DNA of 64,000 nt from positions 310,001-374,000 of the forward strand of contig JAVHKY010000058.1 in assembly GCA_035079385.1 (NCBI GenBank), written 5' to 3'. This document shows positions 35,246-46,700 of this stretch, in pieces; the first letter of the stretch is position 1; every line of letters begins with the position of its first letter. The notes under the pieces are model-generated. The model was given only the letters and a program-made list of their open reading frames with translations, did no database searches and was not told the DNA's origin. Source of the stretch: Aspidiotus rigidus (lineage: Eukaryota; Arthropoda; Insecta; Hemiptera; Diaspididae). The translations under genes and the position numbers were made by a program.

Positions 35246-36290
35246 TGTGTCGAAACTGAAGAACATGGCCTTAAACATCAGTTTTCATAGTAAAACACTG
35301 ATATCTTATAGGCTACTAGCAGAAATGCTCGTCCTTTGGACGGAATCCTTGTACGTACCTAACCCAAACCTAAAGTTCGACGATCCCTCTTCACCTGTCC
35401 GCAACTACTCATTCTCAATTGTTACCCTATCTATTCTCTGATCCCTACCCCTCCTTGAGAGGCCCTCTCCATCTTTTTCAATATTTTCTTTCATCCTCAA
35501 TGCTTATCTGGTATGTTCTCCGATTGATACCACACCCTCAGAAATTTTCTCATTTCCCTGGATCTGTGAAAATCACACTTCCACACCTAAACACATTTAT
35601 TTTCACTTGACTTGTGACCGTACTGCCCGCATCGTAACACGGAACTATATTTATCAACCAATCGTTAACTGTGAACTTATTGTCCCATTATTGTCTTCTC
35701 GCTGTTGGACGGCACTTTAAATCAATCTTTAAAAAATTAATTAATAATCGTCAGCACTCGACTTGTCCCTGTGACATTTCACTCACCAAAAAAATTATTC
35801 TCTGCAAAAAGTCGCATCCCGTTACTGATAATGTTCCCAACTGATATTAGGCAGTAACCAGCCACTTAACGCTTTCTCATCTATATCCGACTCTCCTCTC
35901 TTCGATCCACTATTCAGTATGCAAGGCAAGAGCTCAACAAAATCATCTGTTCTTCTTCCATGATAAACCATATTACTCTTTTCTATCTGTCAATATACTC
36001 GCTTTTGAAGTAAATCAAGCCCTCGACGCACAGCGATCTAGGCCCACTCTCAGTCTCTGCGTTGAAGCTGGCAACTCCTCCTCCCTTCAGATGCCGCTTC
36101 CGAGTTTTCATTGTTAATCTTCTTGTATCCACAGCTCAATTCATTCAGCTTCCAATCTACGCTCCCGCACTCTGCCCTCATAACTCTCTCATCCTTCCTC
36201 TTAAGACTGAATTATTGAATCATCTCAAGCTGAACCAACTACCCACTATCATATCATCCACCTCTCTATCGCTAAACCTTCTCCCAAATA
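35246..36290 (+). repeat. decayed non-LTR sequence; 35532-36290 is duplicated
   Basis: 35532-36290 (ACACCCTCAGAAATTTTCTC to CTCCCAAATA) recurs at 38088-39807, where it is interrupted by a Mutator-like element. In the second copy the sequence runs on into an RNase H fragment, so I take it as part of a plus-strand non-LTR element. Frames are heavily broken. The first copy stops exactly at the 3' end of PLE copy 2. Confidence 0.7.
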
Positions 36291-38087
36291 GAATTAATTC
36301 GGTTCTCCAAATTATGACCAAAGACATCAAACGACGACATACTCAAAAGAGTAAAACAGACGGAGTAATTTAATTAAAGCCACAGAAATACAAAATACAC
36401 CGGAGCGCTTTCGATTAAAGAACCTTTGTTAACGGGTAACATGAAAGCAGCTGAACCAACACCGGCCGGCAACAAACACTGCCGAGGAAATCATGACTGA
36501 ACTAGCGAGTCATCACAATGTGAATCATACTCATAAATTAGTTCAATCAACCCCTTATCAGGTATGTACCTGTTGAGCACATTTAGGTTGTCGTTATTCA
36601 GATGGTGAATAATTTCAATATGTTCTAACGCGGTACGCTCGAAAACCGAGGACTCTCTATGGAGGAGGGACACGGATCCCTCTTTGAAACTATGGCCAGT
36701 GGTAATAAGATGGTCCGCAAATGCCGAATCACACATTTTCTTTTTTTCCCACGCCTTCCTATGCTCATCTATTCTAATTTTGAGCTGACGTCCAGTCTCA
36801 CCTATATAGATTCCATTACAGTCATTACACTCCATTTTGTAAACCCCACTTCTTTCGACCAGTGGGATGGGGTCCTACAGCTTAACAAACAGACTTTTTA
36901 CAGTGTTAAGATTGTAATACACTGGGCGAAACCCAAATGGGCGGAGGACACGACCTAACTGGGAAGAGAATTTTCCTAAAAAGGGGAGCCTGATCCAACG
37001 TTTTCTACTGTCAGACGCCGGATTGCGGGGGAGGGAGGTAGTGGAATCAAGGCTTTTCCGAGTCAATTTTTTATGGACCATCAAATCTAAGCTGACCTCA
37101 TTCACTCTGGCCAAGTGCTTTATAGTCAAAAGCTCCTGTTGAAAAGCGAGGTGACCCAATGGAATACTAATCAACCGGTGGATATAACTATTAAAACCGG
37201 CAATTTTGTGGGCAACAGGGCAGAAAGATCTGCCGTGGACAGTAATATCGGTCGAGGTATCTTTTCTATATATGGCGAATTCATGGGTACCTTCTCTGAT
37301 AGTAAGGTCCAAAAAATTTATAGATGAACCGCCTACTTCCAACGTGAATTTGATAGAAGGATACAAACTGTTGAGATACCTAAGAAACTCCAAAAGGAGA
37401 TCTCGGTGACCGGTCCACATGCACAACACATCATCAACATACCTGTGCCAATAATGTATATGACTCAAAAGCCCCTGGCCAGAGGAAAAAAGATCGAGCT
37501 CAAATTTAGACATGAAAACCTCCGAAATGAGGGAACCCAGAGGAGAGCCAATAGGGATACCTACCTCCTCTGGAAATTCGAGAAATTTCCCTTCAAATTT
37601 GCAAAAATTGGGAGACCAACAAATATTGAGTAAATTGAAAAATTCTGCCAATTCCTCGTGACAGATACTAGATTGGACCAAGAGATCTGCCATATGCTGC
37701 ATGGCAGTAGTTCTAGGGATACTCGGAAATAAGCCGACTACGTCAAAGGAGCATAGGGTAGAATCAAGCGGAAGAATGTCATCTTTGAGCTTATCAGCCA
37801 GAGAGACCGAATTCTTCACAGAGTAGAATGACTCAAATTCTACTTTAGATTTAAACCAACGGTCAAAAAATTTTGCCAAGAAGTACGTGGGGGAAGACAC
37901 AAAGGAAACGACCGGCCGCATCGGAGTGTCCTTCTTATGAACTTTAGGCAGCCCGTACAATAAGGGCGGCACAGGGTTGGGCTCAAGGAGAAATCTTTTA
38001 AGCGAAGAGGTTTTGATAATAAATTCGCTATTGTTTATAACACGTCTAACTTCTTTAACGTGATTTGGAAAGTTAAAATTCACATTT
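36291..38087 (-). mobile_element. Penelope-like element copy 2
   Basis: PLE on the minus strand. Its 3' end is at 36291 (GAATTAATTCGG), as in the other copies. The 5' side is truncated near 38087, in the region coding NFNFPNHVKEV. Both sides carry the same ~750-bp sequence. Confidence 0.93.
36491..38083 (-). pseudogene. PLE reverse transcriptase and GIY-YIG endonuclease, one stop codon
   Basis: Same protein family as 6512-7588 but with the full central part. From the 5' end: NHVKEVRRVINNSEFI; LLYGLPKVHKKDTPMRPVVS; motif A CSFDVVGLFPSIP; motif B EVGIPIGSPLGSL; YRYVDDVLCMW (YVDD); then FTLEVGGSSINFLDLTI; RWIRLPFLGKFSSQLG; then endonuclease GVYKMECNDCNGIYIGETGR, IRIDEHRKAW and EHIEIIHHLNNDN. 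The frame is intact except for one in-frame TAG at 36875-36877, just before DPIPLVERSGVY, separating RT from endonuclease. The N-terminal ~100 residues seen in copy 3 are missing. Confidence 0.95.
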
Positions 38088-38255
38088 ACACCCTCAGAAA
38101 TTTTCTCAATTCGCTGGATCTGTGAAAATCACACTTCCACAACTAAACACATTCATTTTCAATGGACTTGTGACCGTACTGTCCGCATTGTAACACGGAA
38201 CCATATTCATCAACCAATCGTCAACTGTGAACTTATTGTCCTATTATTGCCTTCT

Positions 38256-39238
38256 CGCTGTTGGGGGTAAATTCACTTTGCGCAAATGGGATCGAAAACG
38301 CATACATTTTCCGCAAAAATGGACGCACATTTTGCGCAAAAGAGAAGAACATATTGCGCAAGAAAAGACATACAGTTTGCGCACACACTGGCCACACTTT
38401 TCTCTTCTCACTTTGAACAGGCTTAGGACTGTCTGCAATCACATGCGTGATTAAAAATGTATGGCTGTAGTCAATTTACAGACCGAAAAGTGTATGCGTG
38501 ATTAAAAGAGTATGGCTATGCATTGCATATAAACCAATGACTGACCGAAAATTATACGAGGCGACGCTTTGTGTGGTATCTGTAACCATTAGTGCGTAAG
38601 TATTTTAGCAGGTCAATTTCATTTCTGGTGAAGCGAGTGTAAGTCTGTATGAGGAAGTGGACTTTATCACTGTAGACGCTCTTCCACTGATAATTGAATA
38701 TTGACGCGAGCTTCAGGTCGGTCTCGGTCTGTATTTCTAATAAAATTGATACCACCGTGTGCATATTTGGATGAGGCGAGTAGAATGAAGCATTGTAATG
38801 ACGATGAAAACATTTGGCGGCATTATTGGTTCGTGGAGCAAAACTTGGTGGAGATGCGCACATAGACGGTGGGAATCTGGCGTTTGTACTGACATAATTT
38901 CGGTAGACGTAATCGGTGAAATCTTTAGAAATGTTGGGTGCTGGAGCAATATTCATGAGGGCGGCGAACCCTTTTTGGTTGGAACGTCATTTGGTCGAAG
39001 GCCTGGCAAAGAAACATTTCAGCCATTTACCAACTTCAGAATTCTTTTTAGTCATCTTCGAAGTACGAAGATGGTTTCACAAAATTATTACATCATCCTG
39101 ATTCACCCCGCCCGCTATTGTTGACTTCGTTTGCGCAAACTGTCAGTGTAAACCGTTTCTTACATTTGCGCAAAATGCTTCTCACTTTCCGCAAGTTTTT
39201 CGTCTGCATTTGCGCAAAATGTATATAGCCGCTGTTGG
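38256..39238. mobile_element. Mutator-like element with 9-bp target duplication
   Basis: Element 38265-39229 (965 bp), bracketed by perfect direct repeats CGCTGTTGG at 38256-38264 and 39230-39238. The uninterrupted block at 35700 has the site once. The ends are imperfect inverted repeats sharing TTTGCGCAAATG about 12 bp inside. Further copies of the palindrome TTTGCGCAAA or close variants fill both sub-terminal regions (38270-38390, 39125-39225). The 9-bp duplication fits the Mutator superfamily, as does the transposase remnant inside. Confidence 0.85.
38552..39110 (-). pseudogene. MULE transposase, C-terminal remnant
   Basis: The minus frame reads GKWLKCFFARP near its start, then ISKDFTDYVYRNYV, then RFPPSMCASP, then RTNNAAKCFHRHYNASFYSP followed by HPNMHTVVSILLEIQTET. 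This matches the C-terminal region of Mutator-like transposases in animals, which have a (R/T)TNNAxExxH-type motif followed by HPNI and a QT/ET helix. The catalytic DDE core is absent; the element has room only for the tail. Confidence 0.75.
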
Positions 39239-39807
39239 ACGGCACTTTAAATCAATCTTTTAATAATCGTCAGTACCCGACTTGTTCCTGTGACACCTCA
39301 CTCACCAAAAAAATTATTCTCTGCAAAAGGTCGCATCTCGTTACTGATAATGTTCCCAACTGATATTAGGCAGTAATCACCCACTTAACGCCTTCCTATC
39401 TATCCGACTCTCCTTTCTTCGATCCACTATTCAGTATGCAAGGCAGAACTCATCAAAATCATCTGTTCTTCTTTCATGATAAACGATATTACTCTTTTCT
39501 ATCTGTCAATATACTCGCTTTTGAAGTAAATCAAGCCTTCGGCGCACAACGATCTAGCCCCACTCTCAGTCTCTGCATTGAAGCTGGCAACTCCTCCTCC
39601 CTTCAGATACCGCTTCCGAACTTTCATTGTCAATTTTCTTGTACCCACAGCTCAATTCATTCAGCTTCCAATCTACGCTCCCGCAATCTGCTCACATAAC
39701 TCTCTCATCCTTCCTCTTTAAGACTGAATTATTCAATCATCTTAAGCTGAACCAACTATCCCCTATCATATCATCCACTTCTCTATAGCTAAACCCTCTC
39801 CCAAATA

Positions 39808-40335
39808 TCCGACTCAATCTACACTATATACCGACCACTCATTATGAACATCATCTCAATACCAATTTTTTCCAGCCACCAAACTTTTTTACCGACGGAT
39901 CTAAATCTGGACCCAAATTAGGATACGCGTACTCGATCCAAGGAGTCATAATCAGTAGTTGATCGAAAAATTCGGTCTCTATTTTCTCTAAACTAAACTC
40001 CATATACTCTTGTCTTTATTATCTCTATCTCTCATCACCTCCAGCTCAAATTTCTATGGTTAACTAACTCACTTTCATCTTTCCGGGCTGTACAGGACTC
40101 TTATTCAACTAATTACCCAAATCAGCGCATTAATTAATTTTTGCAATCACTATCATCCACTTCTACATTTGTCTCTTTCCTATGGATTCCAGGGAACTAT
40201 TCAAACACCTCAAATTGAACCATCTACCCCCTATCATATCATCCACTTCTCCACAGCTAATCCCTTCCCCAGATGTCCGATTCGATCTAGCTGAGAATCG
40301 CCAAACTCACAACACCATAATATACCGATAACTTA
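39808..40335 (+). pseudogene. non-LTR RNase H fragment and broken downstream part
   Basis: FFTDGSKSGPKLGYAYSIQG lies at 39885 onward in the plus frame, the RNase H start, followed by a stop. 40050-40200 (ACTCACTTTCATCTTTCC and following) recurs beyond PLE copy 3 at 42534-42670. 40205-40335 repeats the end of the 759-bp block (CCCTATCATATCATCCACTT), so the element is rearranged here. Confidence 0.75.
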
Positions 40336-42500
40336 ATAGAATTGATACGGTCCGAAACGTTACGGCTCGACATAATGACAGAATACTCAAAGAGTAGAGT
40401 AAACGAGAAACTAATTACAAAGACCGCAGATATAGAAGAGAAGATGCGAGATCTTTCGGTTAACAAACCATCATCGGGCAAAGTTAGAACGCCACTGACC
40501 CAGATACGACACATAAAACAGAATACCAACGAGATCAGGATTGAACGAGCGAGCCCTCGCGAGGTGACTCAAACTCGTAGACCAATTCAACTAAACCTTC
40601 GTCGGGAAAATACCTGTTGAGTACGGTAACATCGTCACTGTTCAGATGACGCACTATTTCAATATTTTCCAACGCAACGCGCTTGAAGTAAGAATTCTCC
40701 TTGTGGAGAAGGGTAGCCGAACCTTCCTTGAAACTATGACCACTGCAGATAAGGTGGTCCGCAAAGGCCGAATCACCCAAATTACCTTTCTTCCAGGCCT
40801 TAAGGTGCTCCTCTACTCGAATCCCAAGCTGGCGACCTATCTCGCCTATATATACGCCGTTACAATCCTTGCACTCCAATTTGTACACCCCGCTCCTCTC
40901 CCCCCGCGGGATGGGGTCCTTTAGCCTAACAAACAAACCCTTCACAGTAGTGAGGTTATAAAAAGCAGGCCTGAAGCCAAAAGGGCGGAGGACACGAGTA
41001 AGCTTGGATGAAAACTCACCCAAAAACGGGAGCTTGATCCAACGTAATCTCTTATTATTATTACCACTCAGATCGCGGGGGAGGGAAGCGGTAGAATCAA
41101 GGCCCTTCCTCGTAAGTTTTTTACGGACCATACGGTCAATGTCCAAGTTGACGTCATTCACTGCGGCCAAGTGCTTAATGGTCGCCAGCTCCTTTTGGAA
41201 AGCTGGTTGACTTAGCGGAATGCTAGTCAGTCGATGAATATAACTATTGAAGGCAGCGATCTTATGAGAAAATGGACAGAAGGACGATCCGTGGACAATT
41301 GTATCGGTCGAAGTATCCTTCATGAATATCGCAAATTCATGGTCCCCATCTCTATCAGAGATAGTGAGATCTAGAAAGTTTATGGAAGAACCTCCAATTT
41401 CTGTAGTGAATTTTATGGAGGGATACATTTTATTCAGATACTGAAGAAACTCACCAAGGAGCTCTTGAGGACCGGTCCACGCACATAATATATCGTCCAC
41501 ATATCGGTACCAGTAATGGATGTGACTCAGTAGCACTTGGCCAGAGGAAAACAAATCAACCTCAAATCTGGACATAAATATCTCCGAAACGAGAGAGCTC
41601 AAAGGAGAGCCGATGGGGATGCCTACCTCCTCAGGGAACTCGTAAAATTTCCCATTGAACTTACAGAAGTTAGGGGACCAGCACGCATTAAGGAGGCCAA
41701 AAAATTCCTGTACCTCGTTATGAAGAATGTTGAACTTTACAAGTAGGTCACCCATATACTGCATAGTATGGGCCTTTGGTATGTTGGGAAAGAGGCCGGC
41801 TACATCAAATGAGCAGAGGCTAGTACCCGGAGGCAAGGTAACATTTTTGAGCCTCTCGGCCAGAGAAACCGAATTTTGAACGGAGTAGGGGGACTCGTAT
41901 TCGATTCGAGACTTGAACCAACGATCCAAGAACTTGGCCAGAAAATAGGCAGGGGAGGAGACGTAGGACACGACAGGCCGCATAGGAGTATTCATCTTGT
42001 GAACTTTTGGCAACCCATAGACGAGGGGGGGGGAACAGGGTTAGGTACGAGCAGGGCTTTTTTGAGCGAAGAACTTTATATGATAAACTCACTCCCGTTC
42101 ACAACTTTCCTAACCTCTTTGACGTAGTTAGGAAAGTTAAAAGAGCTATTTTCAATAGCTCCACATTGAGTGAGAACTTCTTGAACCTTGGAAACGTAGG
42201 AGGATTTCTCCAGGACTACCATCGCGTTATCCTTGTCGGCTTTAGTAAGGATTAACCCTTGGTCCCTGACCTTCCTCCTCAGATTATCTATCACCTCACA
42301 TGCGTAATTGCTTATACGAGGGAGGGAGGTGTCGCGGACTAGTTCAGCGCAAGCTGATTGAATATTCACGCCGGGACCAATTTTTATGGTCAGATCGGCA
42401 ACGACATTAGCAAGAGTTTCATCTTTAGGAAGGGGAGGTAGGCCAAATTTTAGACCCTTCTCCAACAAATACGTTTCATCTTGCGAGAATTGTGTCTGGG
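40336..42500 (-). mobile_element. Penelope-like element copy 3, most complete
   Basis: The 3' end (GAATTGATACGG at 40339, then ACGTTACGGCTCGACATAA) matches copies 1 and 2. It extends farthest at the 5' side, to about 42500. Confidence 0.93.
40535..42498 (-). pseudogene. PLE reverse transcriptase and GIY-YIG endonuclease, one frameshift
   Basis: Best PLE coding copy. The first part (to about 42076) starts TQFSQDETYLLEKGLKFGLP, continues QGLILTKADKDNAMVVLEKS and FNFPNYVKEVRKVVNGSEFI. After a shift in a run of nine G at about 42026-42034 comes GLPKVHKMNTPMRPVVSYVS, motif A CSFDVAGLFPNIP, EVGIPIGSPLSSL, YRYVDDILCAW, INFLDLTISD, RWIKLPFLGEFSSKL, then GVYKLECKDCNGVYIGEIGR, IRVEEHLKAW and ENIEIVRHLNSDD, stop at 40535. 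About 620 residues are visible. The GIY-YIG Tyr and Arg positions are kept (GET is GEI). The 5' end is probably truncated. Confidence 0.95.
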
Positions 42501-43177
42501 TATATTATACAGATCTCCATCTCATTTCTACTACTAATTGACTCACTTTCATCTTTCCTCGCTACACCGGACTCACATTCAACTAATTCTCAAATCAGCC
42601 CATTCATTTACTCCTACAATCACAATCATTCAGTTCTACAACTGTCTCCTACCTGTGAATTCCGGGTCACATCAACCTAATGGAATATGACCCAATTGTC
42701 CTCGCAAAAATTTCTTTTTATCCCGCAAAATTTCTGTTCCTGTACTTACCGCTGCTTCTGACCTTAGAAACTATTACCGATCCCTGATACATGACTCCCG
42801 GTATGACTTTTGGAAAAATCAGCATTTAAACAAACTTGGAGCAACCGAAAGCAAAGCAGTCCCCTGAACTTCTTCCAATCAAAGTAATTGTCATGAAAAA
42901 ATAATTCTCTTCCTCCTCAGAACTGGTCACACACGTCCTACCCATTCCTATCGTTTTTTAGGTTTATTCTCTCCTTCCCATCTTGTCAATACAGCCAATA
43001 TTAGGATAATAAATCTGTTCGTTACCTCTTCTCGTGTCCCGCCCCTCTGAAACTCTGTTTTTCCACGTTTTCAACCTGCTCTTTGTAACAATTCCAAAAC
43101 GGGCACTAACTCTCTCAATTATCTACCTTTCACTTACCTTCATCCTCTACTGTAGTAACCCCCACACCGAAAAAAAA
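42501..43177 (+). pseudogene. non-LTR retrotransposon C-terminal tail
   Basis: Plus-strand decayed frame with LLRTGHTRPTHSYRF at about 42911-42960, the same tail motif as LTRLRIGHTRLTHSHLL at 25.5 kb. It is followed by frames with repeated stops and ends near a short A run at 43169-43177. 42534-42670 repeats 40060-40200. Confidence 0.75.
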
Positions 43178-45860
43178 ATATATAAGGAAAGGAAAAGAAG
43201 GAACAGGAGTAAATGGTGAAAAGTTTTTTTCTTTTCAAAAAAGTCGTGAACTCTCCTCCCGTAAATCGTCCTCGTTATTTTCTTATCATACAGATATATT
43301 TCAGTGAGTGTACCGTATACTTAATTCTTACCGGAATTATCAGCGAAATGGTATTTTGTTCAGTTCTCAAATTTTGTAATATCGATACAAATCCCAGCAA
43401 CTGCTTTGACTTCTATGTGTTTAACGCTATATTCGATACTTTCTTTTACTTGTCTAAACTCACCTTCCAACGCCATCACATCACTTGCGATCTCGACCTC
43501 TGTTATTTTGTCGATTATGTTTTGAATAAATAAACTCATTCTTGTTTTTTTCACATCGACATTCAATTCTTACTCCATTGTAGATTGTCGAATTATTTTG
43601 TTTCCTATCAGTCAAGCTAAAATCAAGAAAGTAGTACCGTACAAAAGTCGTGATATTTTTCCATGGAAATTGGTGAATCATAAATACGTTCCCCGTAAAA
43701 CGCTCGAAATTATAAGCGGCCATCAATCGACTCTCGATTCTTATTTCCAAGCAATTTCGTCCAAGTAAAAACTTTCATTTACGCATACATACTTTACGAT
43801 GAAAAGATGCAGCCAAAAACATCTGACTTTCATCCCTCGCCACGGCTTCAAAAGAGGATGTTTTTTATTTTTAACCCCCCTATTCTCGATTCCGCACTGA
43901 TAGGAAATAACACTCAAAGTTTCAAGAAAATCGGTACAATACGAACGGAGCCTACTCGTCTAAAAAAACCGCTCTTCTGCTTTATAATATAGAATAACAA
44001 TGCTGTGTTGTAATTGGTTCACTCTTAGAAACTTATTCTTACAATAATATGACACTGTGTTCTTATTGGCTATAATGTGCTGTTCAGTGATTGGTTCACT
44101 CTTTTGGCCTAGATGCTGGCTGGCTACTTGGTTTTCTGTCATCTTATCAGTCAGTTCTGTTCTTCTTCTCTTGCGATAACATGCCATGGATTGAGATTAA
44201 CTTGAGAGTCACCCATACAATACAATTGGAGTAAGATTTCCGGAAGTTTATGCCAAAGTCTGGAGAGAAAGTGGAGAAGAATTACAGGTTAGGCTACCTA
44301 CTAGAGACAGTAATCAGAAAATATTTGTAGATATAGAAACAGTTTTACCTTAAATTTCATTTTGACAATAGAATATTGCACTTTTGTGGGGTTCGATTGT
44401 TCCGCCTACTTCAAGAACGAGTATCAGTCTCACTATATATATAAAACCTCGCTGATAAATTATTGACGCCTCAGACGTGATATTTGTGTGATCGGTAAAA
44501 ATAACACTTCACCGTATGCTCGACTTCGAGGCTTTTCCATTTCGCGAACGGCTTAAAATTTAAAACATTTTCGAGGTTGAACACTTTTTCACGACGAGGC
44601 GGTCGTAAATTACGCTCACGAGCGTGAACTCATTCCAGAGAACAAAAAATAAAATAGGGAGCCCGCGGTGGCGACGGCGGCGTAATTTCTCGAACTGTTG
44701 CAACTAAATCAGGATAAATAAATAAAAAGACAAATAAGAAAAAGTAAATAAAGACCAGACGAAAGATGGCTGAGAAAGATACGGAGGTAAATTAAGATTT
44801 CTTAAAAAGCGTCTTGGAGTAGATTACACGAAGAACGAGAAGAGACGAGAAAAAAAAAATATGAGAATTCGTAGAAGAATAAAGGAAATAACTTCGATGT
44901 GTTTCGAACCAATGAAAACAGATGGTAAGGTATACCAATAAACATTTTAGAAGTGCGGAAACTTTTCCTCAAACTTTTAGATACGCGATGCTGATTCACT
45001 AAAAGCTGACACGTTATTTTATAACCTTCGTCTCGACGAGAATTTATTCTAATTATTGTGACTATTTTGTGTCACGGTTGTGAGAAAAAGAAAATTGTGG
45101 AAAGTGAGCGACTCTTCCCCAAAAGTCTTGCAAAGCTGGTTTTCTAGTTCTTGAGCATGCGACTGATAAGAACAAACAAGTGAAACACAAAATTCTTTAA
45201 GTTCTTTGACCCTTCCGCGGCTTGGCGTTCAAAATGATATTCTAAAATCTTTACCACTGCATTTGAAAATTTTGGCCTTTCATAATAATTATGCTTATAA
45301 GACTGGGACTACTCTTGGAAAAATCGTCCCGGATTTTCGCTACGCCTGAGTGGCCTTGACCTGCTTCAGGGACTGCCTTTGGAGCCCCCTTAGTTTTCAT
45401 TATACCAGGCCCAACAATATAAAACGAGGAAAATGTTCTCCTCTATGTCTGATGAGACATTATACGAGGCAGGAACGCAATTTTATTTGCTTTTTATAGC
45501 TCTTGCGTCATTCATTATGGTAATGATACTTTGGTATTAACCTCTTTAGGTACGTTTCATTGATGCGATGCATGGCTGGGAACTTTTATGATTATTCGTG
45601 GACTCCGGATCTTGACAGAGAAAAGAAAAAACAGACTTCTCAGATTCTCCAGATCTGAGTAGAACAAAACGATGTAGATCTCTAGGGTTACAAATCTTGA
45701 TATTACAAAAAAAAGAAAAACTGGATCTTTTAAAACTCTACAACTCAGAAAATAAAAGAAATTCTGAATCTCATGCGTTAGGCAAAAAAACAAATTTAGA
45801 TGCCATTGCAGCAGCAGGGAACACGCTGTCACCTAATTAATTTGCTGTTGCTTGCTTCAT
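43178..45860. other. non-coding, nothing recognised
   Basis: Unassigned sequence. 44010-44110 has two copies of ATTGGTTCACTCTT. Short frames (for example minus 43360-43566) have no family signature. Confidence 0.4.
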
Positions 45861-46330
45861 CCAGCCTAGAAAAATTTTTCTATACAAGGTATCAAGGTCG
45901 AACGCTGATCAAGAAAATTCTAGGCCCTGGACAATTTCCCGAAAATGATGACGTCACAAATCAACGGACGTGGACATTCTCTGAAAATGACACCTCAATA
46001 AAAAGAAAGTTCCAATGACCAGACATGTATTTATTGGTATTATCTAGCCTAGAAAAATTGTCCTATACAGCGTAACCTAAGATAACGATTGATGACGTCA
46101 TCCAATTCGATTGGAGAAATCAAAATCCCTCGACATTTTCTTGAAAATGATAACTTCACAGACACAGACATAACCTAAGAATGACCCCCAACAAAATAAA
46201 TAACGGGTTTCATTGCTTTATGTAGCCTAGACAAATTTCTCTATGCAAGGTAACATAACCATCAAGGTCGAACGCAGATCAAGAAAATTCTAGGCCCCAG
46301 GCAATTCCCCGAAAGTGATGACGTCACAAG
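45861..46330 (+). repeat. ~180-bp tandem repeat, three units
   Basis: Units start AGCCTAGAAAAATT at 45863, 46046 and 46224 (spacing 183 and 178 bp). Each contains a phrase like TCAAGAAAATTCTAGGCCC (units 1 and 3) and GATGACGTCA (45947, 46091, 46317). Confidence 0.85.
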
Positions 46331-46700
46331 GAAGCGGACGCGGACGTTTTCTGAACTAAAGACGCAACAGAAATGGATACTGAGACGAACACTGCTCTTA
46401 ACGTATATCCAACGGTGATAAAAAAAGCTTGTCTTATTTCGGTACTGTATGTAGCTGATTCATTTTCAAATTTTCTCTGAACATATGTAGTCAACAATGA
46501 TGATATCTCGCCCTCGCCCAATTCTTTTCTTCTTAGGGCCACCACTGCTGGAGTCCTTAAGAACTTCTCAACATCTTGCCTCCAAATCTCATTTGTACCG
46601 TAAGGATTACAAAGTATGGATGCCAAGAAAAATTCATTGATTAGTGACGTGAGACCAATCTGGGCGTACATAGAAGTCTTGCACATTGACCAGGACCGGA
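46331..46700 (-). CDS. unrecognised coding-like fragment
   Basis: A minus-strand frame running to 46324 looks protein-like in its last ~115 codons: MYAQIGLTSLINEFFLASIL, then YGTNEIWRQDVEKFLRTPAV, then LGEGEISSLLTTYVQRKFEN and AFFITVGYTLRAVFVSVSIS. I do not recognise a family. Its end runs into the 180-bp repeat and its start into GGCCCGGG-type repeat sequence, so it may be an exon, an element fragment or chance. No splice sites were pinned down. Confidence 0.25.

Larger units (their letters stand above)
38088..39807 (+). repeat. second copy of the 759-bp block, split by a MULE
   Basis: 38088-38264 plus 39230-39807 equal 35532-36290 with scattered differences and a small deletion. It then continues with TATCCGACTCAATCTACACT, where the first copy instead meets the PLE. 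Confidence 0.85.

Noticed and set aside
34901..35278. 125-codon minus-strand frame
   Set aside because: No family resemblance or splice support could be seen.
45440..45480. CTGATGAG sequence suggesting a hammerhead ribozyme
   Set aside because: The expected GAAA and closing stems are not in place, and it is not within a PLE.
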